This document shows positions 35,313 to 46,019 of a DNA stretch of 64,000 bases, one piece after another. Where the stretch lies: assembly GCF_001039355.2 (NCBI RefSeq), contig NW_019775613.1, positions 650,613 to 714,612 of the forward strand, given 5' to 3'. This stretch comes from Lingula anatina (Eukaryota > Brachiopoda > Lingulata > Lingulida > Lingulidae). The first letter of the stretch is position 1; the number at the start of each line of letters is the position of its first letter. A model generated the notes under the pieces. That model worked only from the letters and a program-made list of their open reading frames with translations, had not been told where the DNA came from and searched no databases. The position numbers and the translations under genes are program-made.

Positions 35313-36455
35313 TTGCCTCTGATGGGTCGTCCAAGAAAAACTACTGACCGTGAAGACCGACGACTGATTTTGATGTCCAGTTTGTCAAGGTTCGACGTTG
35401 CTTGTCAGTTGACAACACAGTGGAACAATTTCACACATAAGAATCTGTCTGTGAAAACTGCTATGCGTCGGTTACATGCTCAGAGAGTGTACAGTAGGGT
35501 AGCAAGACTGAAACCTCTTATATCGTAATAAAACAGGCAACGTAGAGTGAACTAGGGCCCACAGGATCTGGAACTAGACAGCTCCCATGGCAATTGGTCC
35601 TATATAGTTTTTCTGATGAGTGTCGCTTTGGTCCTATGCTGGCGAACTGCTGGTAAAGCATTTTAACCACATGCACGGAATTTTCGAACCCGGAGCAGCA
35701 TATCCATTATGGTGTGGGGCTGCATCAGCATCGATGGCGTAGGTGAATTGGTAGTGTTTGATGGAAACATGAATCACCAGAAATATATTGATGCTTTGGA
35801 GTCACCCGCACGAAAATGCAGTAGTATCGAAGTAGCAAAAAAGCATTAACGCAGTAGTGGTGTGGAGCATATTTGCAGTAGAAATGCAGCATAGCCTACT
35901 GCAATTCTACTCCAAAAAGTACATAGGTTTGTACAGAGAGGACCATTAATGCAGTAGATATGCAGCATGATAGAAGCATGTTTCAAATATGCTAATTAGC
36001 TCCCAAATCGAAGCAGATTTGAAGCATGTTTGCAGTATGATTGCCGTAGTCTACTGCGGTTTGCAGTATGATTGCAGTAGTCTTCTGCGCTGGAGTATCT
36101 TCTGCGTTTTCTTGCGGGGCATGCAGACTTGCTACCATCTATTACTAACATGTTTTGTGACAAGAACTATCCACTTATTCACCAGGATGACATTTATTCA
36201 CCTTGTCACAGACCCAGAGCAGTTGATGATTGGTTTGACCAACAGGACATTCGCAGGGTGATGTGGCCTGCCCAGAGTCCTGATGCAAACATAATAGAAA
36301 ATGTGTGGAATGATACGTTAAAACCTTTGACAAATGCCCGTCCAACCAGCAGACAAACTCTGTTAGATTCAGTGTTTCATGCTTGGGCCAGCATAAACCA
36401 TGAACGCATCAGACAATTATATGAATCCTTGCCTCGCACTGGCAGCTATTATTAG
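35313..36455 (+). pseudogene. Tc1-family transposase, broken
   Basis: The N-terminal part at 35313-35528 contains GRPRKTTDREDRRLI, the usual linker and second DNA-binding helix region of Tc1 transposases. The C-terminal part at 36120-36455 reads HADLLPSITNMF, DIRRVMWPAQSPDANIIENV and RIRQLYESLPRT, typical of the DDE catalytic half. The middle has stops and frame changes, and a MITE is inserted between ALES and HADLLP. It cannot encode an active enzyme. Confidence 0.85.
35805..36119. mobile_element. MITE nested inside the Tc1 transposase
   Basis: It interrupts the transposase frame cleanly. The left end CCCGCACGAAAATGCAGTAG and the reverse complement of the right end, CCCCGCAAGAAAACGCAGAA, form inverted repeats. 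The interior is made of GCAGTA-type units, including two near copies of GCAGTATGATTGC followed by GTAGTCT. I could not define a target duplication. Confidence 0.75.
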
Positions 36456-36837
36456 GTCACGAGGCTATGCCACTTAGTACTAATTTTGGACTTGAAACTG
36501 CATAACTTGGTAGAATGTATATTTTGTTCTCATTTCGTGTTTTTTTTTTTTGAAATTTGATGTTAATAAAATGATACCAGGAGCATATCATTCTACAGTC
36601 ATTTATCTCCCCCAAAGTATTGGTTCTATTGTCCAATGTGTTTATTTGCTTCGTTCTAGCTCGTATGTTACATTAAGAAAAAGTTCTCACTAGAGTAGGT
36701 TTCGATCTGCGTAATTTTGTGGTCCTTTACAGTACCGGTTGCTTCACGACGGCGAGATTCGTAATGTCCAATAACAAATTTAATAATTTTGTACATGTTT
36801 ATTCTGAAATTTATGGAATATTTGCTTACAGACTGTC

Positions 36838-39800
36838 ATGGTTCGCCTGTCAAAGACCGCGACGCTGTATGTTTGGGCCGTGATGACGGCTCTGCTGTTG
36901 GTGCAGAATTTCCATCCAGGTGAGTTAGTGGCATTATACCCCCATCACACTAGAGGCGGAATGAGCAAGAATGCCGTGGGGAAGACAAATCTTTGTGCGT
37001 TCCTGGATATTCATAGAGCATTCTTAAAATTCCGAGTGCATTCCAAATATTTTTACCCGTTCTTGTGGCCGACCCGAATGTTTTGCTCATGTTAAAAAGT
37101 TTCCAAGTGGAAAATTATCGAATGGCGTTTGAATGGCATTCTAACTGCACTATGACTGCTTTCTAAATATTCTCACGGCATTCCGACAGCATTCGAAACA
37201 TTCTGATCACATTCGAGGGAGAACCGAAATGGTAAGACACTTCAAATCCTGCTAGAATGAGCCAGAATGCAACTCAAATGCATCTCGATCCTATTTCAGC
37301 TAGCAATCGAACCACACTCGTTCGGCATTCGAAGTGTATTCTAAATATTCTGACTGCATTCTGGCAGCATTATTGATATTCCTAGTTTTCCAACTACATT
37401 CGAGCTGCATTTGAGAGCTAATACAGCCGAAATGTGGATTCAAGGGCATTCTGAGTATTCCAACAACATTCTTACAAGAATTTAGGTCAAGTTGAAATTT
37501 CTTCCCGAATGTAGTACGAATTTTTAAATTTAGTCAGTCCGGCTGGTTCTGCTTGATTCCTGCTGATTCCGAATAAGTGTGACGAGGGCTTTAAATGTAT
37601 TGGCCCCACGTTTTTTTAACAAATATGTAATAAAACCTGTTTTAGTCGAAATGTTTGAATGTTATAAAGCTTTTTTTGCCCGTGAGTCTGATTTGGAAAT
37701 TTTACCATACTTCATTCGATCCTTTCTAAGTATTATTTCAACAGTAGGCTACACATTGATCGTTTTAAATTATAATAAAAATAACAGGTTAATGAACGGT
37801 GAACCTTCTCCTTAATTTCAGCCATAGGATATGCTATCAGAGCTCCGCGAAGAGAAGCTAATGATGAGATGCGGTTATTGGAAGATAACGCAGCTGATGG
37901 ATCAAATCACCACATCAAGAAAAGATGTATGTATTGTTATTTTTACGCATATTTATTCTACAACAAACGCGTCAACTGGTGATTTTGATAATATAGATTT
38001 TTCGTTTGTACCTGTTTCACCCGCACATCGGTGTATTCACGTTCATTATCATCTTCTTCTTTCGAAATTTATAAAAGGACTTTCAAAATAAAATTAGAAT
38101 GTAAATTTACGCTACATTTAAGTTTTCTAACGTGAAGTGATAGCTGTAAATTTTCTTAGATCTAACATAGCTATGTATTTTAAGTGAGAAACATTTCCCT
38201 TGCAGCAATTCTTGGAGCTGGTCTGAAATTCATATTCAAAAATTTCTGGGATGATTTGCTGTGTCTTGGAGCTCACTTAACGACTCTAGCAAACTGCAAC
38301 AGTTTGTCACCAGGAGCTTGTCAAAGGTGAGTTTATGATATCCTATTAAGAGACAATTTTACTTCTCCGTTCGTTTCTACCACGGGCTAGGGAAAGGGCT
38401 ACCTACTTTATCCTCGTTGAACGATAAATACTTTTACACAATCTGCCTTCGAATAATCCCCCATTAATATGTTATGTACATTAAAACTAAAGTCTTGACT
38501 TTTTGGATTAATTGAAACGGAAACCGTATCTTTTTTCTTCTTCAGGTTAAAAGATTTGGAAACTAAACGAGATAAGATAGCAACCTTGGTGAACCAGACC
38601 CTGGAGACCCAAGTTGAGTGGGCTACATTGAATTCCACTGACGAAAAAGCCATCATTAATCTACAGTTGATCGAGAAAGACTTGGAACTGGTCACAGCCA
38701 GCAATCTTCGCCTCATGGGCATACTGAAGGCAATCAGCGTCATAGAAGAAACGGACACAGTTTACGACTCAGCCACCGATAATGTCACAGAGATCAGAAT
38801 ACGTTTTCAGATTGATATGGAAACCTACCTGAACGGAATCAAAGCAACACTGACATCTGTAGGTTCCCAAATCGACTCTCTGAAACACCATGACTACATA
38901 ATGTTTGCCATCATGACAGCAGTCCCCCTTGTAGCTCTGCATACCAGCCATATTGTGACATCCATCCGTCAAACTTATCTCACGAGAAGCCAGTCCTATC
39001 AGGTGGTGGATATCGTTGGTGGCAACGGCAGGATGAAACTCGCGTATAACCCACAGGGGCGACTTTACATCGTGCAAGAGTCCCCAGATTTGGGTAAACT
39101 AAAGGTTCTACAATCGGTGAGTGACAGTGGAAAAGTGGGACGGTTCTGGAAGTTTATGACGCCATCTGGACAGTCCGCCATGGTGTCCGAGTTCTTGGAC
39201 AGCTTCGACTTTGAGAGAGGCAAAAGAATTGCTTGGCTTCAGCAAAATAACGCCGACTATCTGAACACACTGAAACAAAAGGGGTATATGACTGCATTCC
39301 TGAGTAGAACAGATGGTCTTACGACAACAGAGTTAGATGACTTTGTGAAGAAAGCGGCAGTTTTAGACCAAGATAAGTTCTACAAGTACGATGCCGATAT
39401 CCCTGAAGCTGACCTTCCCAAGCAATTGAGACTAGGCTTAGACATTATGAACCCAAATGACATTGCCGTGGTCAATGCATACAACCGACTGAAGACTACC
39501 CACCCAGACCTGCTTGAAAAGTTGAATAAAGCCGGTTCAACAGGTACGACCCCATATATATTTAGATACGTGATAAACTACCCCAATCCTTGTATGAGTT
39601 AGTTTACTGTGTCTTTAATAATTGGATAATTTCTTTTGCCCACCTGTAAGAACTTTCTATATTAGGTATTTTCAGTTAAATATTCAAAGATGAAGTTTAT
39701 TATAATTTTTTGGAACATCACAGTGAAGCAAGCCTTTCAAAAATATAACCGAGGCGATAGGACGGGTAAATATAAGCGTTGTGGTTTGCGCAGTTCAGTG

Positions 39801-41115
39801 GTATCTTTCGGTTTAGATTTACCGATAATTTCGGGCGATGTGTATCAGCAAAACCAAATTTGTTATTGCGAAAATATGTCAGATTTTTTGTTCAAAACAA
39901 CACTAAACACACCACTACACACTTCATTTGAAATTAACTACAAATTTTGATTTGTGAATCTTTTCAGGAAAGTTCTTGGAAAACTCCAAAACACTCACAG
40001 ACGCAGAGTTCGACGCCTACGCAGCAAAAGTTAAAGCAGCAGCCCCCGAGTTACCCGACGGTAATCTCAAGCACTTCGACTGGGACGTGCCTGCTAAAAA
40101 AGTCACATTCACGCAAAGGATCAAAAATGGGTGGTCTTCTTTCAGAAACTTTAACTTGTTCAACTGGAGAGGACGTCAAGTGAAGATCAGCAACGTCCTT
40201 ACTATGGGAACCATAGGTGGAACCCTGAATGTTGCACTCTGTCTGTACATGACAGCTTCTTCAACCAAAAGCGTGGAAGACAAAATAATAGAAATCGACG
40301 GCAAGCTCGACGAAGCCAAGACAAACGTAGAAAAGAAAAAGGCAGAGTTAGATGCTCTTCTTGTAGAGGAAAAAGACCTCTACACAAAAATCAAGAATAA
40401 CACCGTGTCTTTGTACAATCTCTTTAGTACCACCGATAACACCATTGCAGACGACCCGAGTTGCCAAGACACCCTGTGTACTTTCCTCCGTGATGCTGCC
40501 CAAATCAAAGTTATCTCCGACTTCCTTGCTACGTGGAATAATAATACGGTCACCTCGAGTACAATTCTGGTTAGTCAGATAGCCTTCATGGCAGCCCTGA
40601 CATCCTCCAAGACGAAAATGATTGACCTGTACAACTCTGCCATAGTCACCACCAACGTCATGAATTGGGTGACCGACGGTTTGACACTGGACAGGATGCT
40701 GGAGAACGCAGTCACGCTGAATCTCAATGCCCGTCTTCCCGACCATTTTTCTGTGCTGAAGGTCATCAAGGTCGCTTTCCCATCACGCACTGCCTACGAC
40801 GGAATTCCATTAAGTTGTATTGGCACTAAAATTACAACACAGGCAGAACTTGAAGCGTTCTTACTAAAAGCAGCTCCTATAACTGGAAAAGTTGTTGATG
40901 ACATCAAAACTTGTCAATTTCTCGGCATTTCTCCGGATGATATCGTTAGGTTAATACAACGCAAAGTGAATTCCGGTGATCTCCCTGCAAACCCTTGCAA
41001 TGGCCATGCTTGTACCAGTGATGATGTGCTGAAGGTGATTGCCGCAGAGTTCCCCGACCTAACAGAGTATAATGGGAAAGCCTTGGCAAAATACAGAAAC
41101 ACTGCTACTTGTTAG
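36838..41115 (+). CDS. Copy B of the unrecognised secreted two-half protein family
   Basis: This is the best complete copy on the plus strand. Exons are 36838-36919, 37822-37926, 38206-38326, 38546-39543 and 39968-41115, coding 817 aa. Residues 1-27 are signal peptide (LYVWAVMTALLLV core). Residues 28-62 are a charged propeptide ending KKR. Residues 63-103 are an amphipathic, Cys-containing segment (SILGAGLKFIFKNFWDDLLC). Residues 104-435 hold helical sequence, a hydrophobic stretch (220-240), a beta-rich patch with DIVGGNG (258-264) and repeats R1 and R2. Residues 436-817 hold hydrophobic segment two (512-533), a coiled coil (537-580), another apolar stretch (633-648) and repeats R3 and R4. 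It has an extra Cys (KTCQF, about residue 751) not seen in the other copies. AATAAA near 41342 may end the transcript. The function is unknown: a secreted structural protein or a membrane-active protein are both open. Confidence 0.9.
36939..37589. mobile_element. GAATG-rich MITE in copy B intron 1
   Basis: The left end CCCCCATCACACTAGAGGCG then GAAT, and the reverse complement of the right end, GCCCTCGTCACACTTATTCG then GAAT, form inverted repeats. The interior is a degenerate series of CATTC/GAATG units. Intron 1 is 902 bp here against 190 bp in copy C, so the insert explains most of the difference. Confidence 0.65.
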
Positions 41116-42298
41116 AGATTCCTCATCTTTGTTGAATCCATGTCCCAATTATAAGAGCTTTAAAGGCGGATATGCCATTTAGCAATACTTTCTATCATCC
41201 ATTACTTTTATTCACTATGCATAAGATATGTAGAGAGCTCAATATACATGTTTAAAAACTTTCATTTTCCCACAAATTTATTTGTTTATCAAGTTTATTT
41301 TTGAAAAAGCAGCTCCTATAACTGGTTCAGTTATATTTTGAAAATAAACGTCTGCATCCTTAGTGATAATGAAAACTTGACCAATGGAATGTTTCATAAT
41401 GGTACGGCGTTTAATGTTTTGTTATTGAACTTGTTGTTTACAAACGCACAATGAAATATACATGGAACCATAAGCACCGCCTTTATTCTGGGTTCTTTTA
41501 TTTGATCTTTTAAGCTATAATAACTCATCCCTTAATTGTTCCAATCCAAAACCCATCCCTGTATCCAGGAGCAGATATTAATGCTTGATAGTTTTTTCTT
41601 AATTGTGTTTGTAATTCTCATACCATGGATCAGACTTGTGTTGATTCGAGAGAAAAGCTGCTCTTGTTATTACCTCTTATCGTTTGACTATATTTGTAAC
41701 AGGCGGAGCACTCTCAGTATCAGGGTTCGTTAATAATATACTCGTTTGTGTATTTTTATTTGTGAATTTCTTTCTAATGATCTTGATGAAATTCTAAAAT
41801 GGTTCCACATCAGATTTGTTCAGAGATATCTTTGGAGGAAAATAATTACCATATAGACGCAGACACGTGAACTGGATTTCCTTTGTGCAAAAATCTTTAT
41901 TACTGTTAACTTGTCTAGGAAGGTTTAGATAAGATTAGTAAAGAAACCCTCTTGGGAGTAGAGGTTTGTTGATTCATATACACTGCAAATGGAATATGAC
42001 AGAAAAAGTGTAGCTGTGTTATAAATTGAAAATGGCTCGAAGAATAAAATGGAGATTTACTGAAAAGTTACAGATTTATGTTGTATTCCCCCCCTCCTCG
42101 TCCATGCTACGTGCAAGACACTGGATCTTATCTAAGATTTATAAACAAGATTTATGGGGGAGTCACCCTATTGAACGAAGGTTGGGAACTGATAGATGAA
42201 AATAAATAACTTAGTTAGAATGATTTAACACATAATTATTAAAGGTGGGGCTTATAATATGCCGCTTGGGTTGGGAGGTGGAAAATAAGGATGATGAA

Positions 42299-42536
42299 AT
42301 TTCTCACCTTGTCTTGGGGGTCTTGTGTCCATGTCCCTGTTGCTCTCTTATGCAGGTTTGTTGTATAGTCCTTACTCGTTCTTCTTTCTGTGGTTGTCTT
42401 ACTGAGTGGCGTAAGACTGCCTAATTGTAAGACAGTAAATGTTGTGGTAACTAAACCTTGTGGACCAGTGGTAACTTACCATTGGTCAATGTGATGTAAT
42501 AATTACCCTTTGATGTTCTCCTGTGTAGCCATAAAG
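42299..42536. repeat. 238-bp segment duplicated at 42795-43032
   Basis: The run from GGATGATGAAATTTCTCACC to GTAGCCATAAAG appears identical and of equal length in both places. The first copy is followed by a MITE and then N. The second is followed by single-copy DNA. This looks like two alleles placed in series. Confidence 0.85.
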
Positions 42537-42793
42537 GCTTCGTTCACATGCAATGTCTATTTTCTAAATTCTATTTTCTATTTGCGGCATGTCTTATGAT
42601 CACGGTCTGTGCACTGAATATCCCGCCGCGTAATTACTGGCAGCGCGAGCCAGTTACTTATAGTAACTTATAGTAACTGGCTCGCGCTGCCAGTAATTAC
42701 GCGGCGGGATATTCAGTGCACAGACCGTGATCATAAGACAGCGCGAATAGAAAATAGAATTTAGAAAATAGACATTGCATGTGAACGAAGCCT
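42535..42793. mobile_element. Long-hairpin MITE
   Basis: Two arms of about 120 bp are near-perfect reverse complements around a short TTATAGTAACTTATA centre. Ends read AGGCTTCGTTCACATGCAAT and its complement. One mismatch patch occurs near 42588-42595. It has no coding capacity. The element abuts the N at 42794. Confidence 0.85.
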
Positions 42794-42794
42794 N
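42794..42794. other. Single-N join between duplicated flanks
   Basis: The base separates a MITE-bearing flank from a second copy of the same flank without the MITE, so it is likely an artificial join. Confidence 0.75.
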
Positions 42795-44774
42795 GGATGA
42801 TGAAATTTCTCACCTTGTCTTGGGGGTCTTGTGTCCATGTCCCTGTTGCTCTCTTATGCAGGTTTGTTGTATAGTCCTTACTCGTTCTTCTTTCTGTGGT
42901 TGTCTTACTGAGTGGCGTAAGACTGCCTAATTGTAAGACAGTAAATGTTGTGGTAACTAAACCTTGTGGACCAGTGGTAACTTACCATTGGTCAATGTGA
43001 TGTAATAATTACCCTTTGATGTTCTCCTGTGTAGCCATAAAGTCTGGTGTGCACACGTCGGATTAAGTTCAGAAGGGAGAATCCCTGTGATGTTGCAAGC
43101 AGGTTCTTGGTTATAAAAGTAATTATAGTTTGCAAGGATAATTTTGGATTGATAACCAAGACTTATTGAATAAAATTATTTGCTAGGTGTTATAAGTATG
43201 TGTGGGTGTGGGCGAAAACGGGAGTCACCCTATTGAACGTAGGTTGGGAACTAATAGATGAAAATAAATAAACTTAGAATGACTTAACACATAATTATAA
43301 AAGGGAATTCTACAACACCCATTCCACAGGGATTATCACTATGAAACTAAATACTAGATTTAACATTTGTATAATTTTGGGCACTTTGTAGCCTTAGTGG
43401 AGTTTTCCTCTTGGACGTTAGTAAGGTTTCACTCTTGTTGTACATGTATGTGACACAAAGTGATTTCTCATAGAAATATCAAACCGGTTACTCAATCGGT
43501 AAGGACTGATATAGTCGTACCTGTAGTAGCAGTGGTTTATATGCATTATGGAGATTCCGCGCTCACTTCATATGTACATGTACGCTTAAGGTACTTAATT
43601 TGCACCCTGTCTCTGTCTTCAATATTTTGATTACCATAAATATGACCCAAAAGATGGGGTTGAAAATCAGTTGCATGTATTTGCGCTCTATAAAAGTGAT
43701 TTCTCTGCACGATTCAAATGACACGCTCGGGTTGGCATGCGAATAAACAAGCTAGCTCAGTGTTCTGGGCCTACCCAAATCCTCGTGGTGTCAAGGCCGC
43801 TATTAAAGCTGTCATTTTTTAAAAAAATCTTATGCTGTAAATGAATTTTCAGTTTTCCTATTCCATTCAATTTCCATAGGCCAGAGATGAGGATGTTCTA
43901 TAATATTATGTGTCATGAATGTATTTCCTTTTGTTAAAGCTTAGAAAATCAAATGTGTTTTCAGGACGTATATGTTAGGAAGCCAGTTTACATGAATCAA
44001 ATTTTATTTAAAAAGAAGAAGCCATATTATTCACCTGGTTTAAAATGGGTAGTTATTAACCTGTATCTATAAGCCATTTAGTGTCTAAGTCTCCTGTATC
44101 AAAAGTACATAATTACATGTAACAGGACTATAGCTCGGGTTTGATATTGTTTTATTCTCATACAAATATCTGCAAAAATATTATATACAAAATAATTTTA
44201 AACAATGACATCAACAATATTTACACAAAGTAAGACGAAAGATATGGAAGACAGAACAGAGAAAGAAAAATATAAGAGTTTATTATAACAAACAATGACA
44301 AATACACCATAAATAAGTAAGTATATAAATTTAGAAATATGAAATTTAAATCTTGGATTGGTCCTTACACTCATCTGCAAGAGTACTTGAACAATTATTT
44401 CAATTATTCCAGCCTGCAACGTCCGTCTGTCTTTCAGGTGCAAGTGCAAATGGTTTATGGGGCGCGGTTTTCAAACCCGTGACATCCACGAACGCAAATG
44501 AACATCCAATACACACCGAACACAATCACAACGTTTACAATCACAACAAACGCAACATATTAGGGGCTCAAACCTTACAAACATTAAAGTGATCCATCTC
44601 GCTAAAAAGCCAAAACTATGTACTACATGTACCGGAGGATGTTAAGGTTCATGAGGAGGATTAGACGGAGAGGGAGGGGAAAGTATTGTGATACAGTGAC
44701 ATAAGGGCTAAATAGATATCAAACTAATGTTGTTATACTCCTTCTTCCATGCCTCAGTAATAAGCGATACTTAA

Positions 44775-45041
44775 GGGACCATTCCCAGACCCTATCGTAC
44801 TAACTTTGGATCGAACTACCCCTGTATCTCCAAGGGGATTCTCGCTTAATTGCAATTAACTTAAGCGGTTTGGATGTCTGTTACGCCTACTGAAGCTGTT
44901 CAGGGGTAATTAGTTATCGTTTAGCAGCTTCAGTTGGAGTGCCAGACATCTAAGCCGCTTAAGCTGAAAGCAATTTAGCGAGAAACCCCTTGGGGATGGA
45001 TCGATCCTATTAGATCGATCTAGTAATGGGAACCCAGTCTT
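44775..45041. mobile_element. Foldback MITE, full copy
   Basis: Inner arms CCAAGGGGATTCTCGCTTAA and the reverse complement of GCGAGAAACCCCTTGGGG match, as do ACTTAAGCGGTTTGGATGTC and its partner near 44945. Outer ends are GGGACCATTCCCAGACCC and a related inverted sequence ending AACCCAGTCT. It is related to the copies in beta-tubulin intron 8. Confidence 0.7.
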
Positions 45042-45079
45042 AGATAGAACCTGGGTAGGGAATAACGCGGGACCCTTAC

Positions 45080-45860
45080 AGTGGTTTACTTTATTATTTT
45101 CGTTCAAACGAATTGTTCGGCAGTACTCATATTTCACTTGTCAGGGAGGAGGGGGGAGGGGGTACTACCACTTGCGTTAATAACCAGATTGCAACACCTG
45201 ATTTCCAATCAATATATTGTCTAGTACGATTCCACCGAAATATTAACTTTATGCCAGAACGAGACAAATTATTACCAATTATGATGTTAATTTATGTAAA
45301 CTTTATGGCCATAATAAGGCACAGGGTTAAACGGAGTGGTGCAAACTTCAGGATTGGATTTGAGAACAATAACAAAACATGCCCTTATGCGATTCCTGAG
45401 GCACAAATGGTCAGGAGTCCGTACATTTAAGTAAAGGTCCTCCACTCCCCCATGCAGTTTCACCGTTTAATAGGGTGGTGGTCTTTAGGGGCATAAGCAT
45501 TAAATTATTGAAACAGTTGGTCGCATTTAAATCTTAGTCGGTTGAAATTCTACATTCTCATTATACATTCTTTTTAGATAGACACTAAGAGCTGAGCATT
45601 TTTCTTTTAACATCATGCAATTTCTATGTACAGTATCGGTGGTGATGGATGTGGTTCTAAGTGCATAAAATTTCTACACGATATTTAAAATATTTGAAGG
45701 ATTTAAAAATGTGTTCAACATTTGCGTTCTATGAAAGTGATTTCTCCGAACAGCTCAAAAGTCGTTTACAACACACTTTTTGGGACTGGGTTTATCACTT
45801 ATTTTTAATGCTGAATATAGGCAGTTTCTTACAAAAACCCAAAATATCATCATGAAAAGT
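45080..45860. repeat. Repeat unit U4 upstream of copy C
   Basis: It shares with U1, U2 and U5 the landmarks GAATTGTTCGGCAGTACT, TGCGTTAATAACCAGA, CAATATATTGTCTAG, ATACGGTAT-like ACAGTATCGGTGGTAATGG and CTATGAAAGTGATTTCTCCG. It lies in the same order and at a similar distance from the gene as U5. Confidence 0.55.
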
Positions 45861-46019
45861 TAGAAAAAGCCCTTGCTTTTGCGTATACCTACCTGTATAT
45901 CTCATCCATCCAACATACACTGTGCATGCATACATAGCATTATAAGACAGGAAGATATTTTTTCCTATTTATAGTTGCATGAGTTACAGAATGTTGATTT
46001 TGAGATCAACAAAAATAAA

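Larger units (their letters stand above)
34981..36644 (+). mobile_element. Tc1/mariner element in the 5' intron of copy B
   Basis: Terminal inverted repeats CACACTGGACAATAGAA (34985-35001) and TTCTATTGTCCAATGTG (36624-36640) are flanked by TA dinucleotides at 34981-34982 and 36643-36644, the expected target duplication. The element spans about 1.66 kb and carries a broken transposase. Its removal brings the copy B intron close to the length in copy C. Confidence 0.85.
41116..44774. other. Intergenic region between copy B and the foldback element
   Basis: No gene is seen. It contains the B 3' UTR, a pair of diverged direct repeats (GGAGTCACCCTATTGAACG at about 42159 and 43221, each followed by about 80 related bases), a 238-bp exact duplication split by a MITE, and a fragment of unit U near 43689-43800 (CTATAAAAGTGATTTCTCTG onward). 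Confidence 0.6.

Noticed and set aside
37579-37815. 78-codon frame in copy B intron 1
   Set aside because: It straddles the end of a MITE and intron sequence with no counterpart in other copies.
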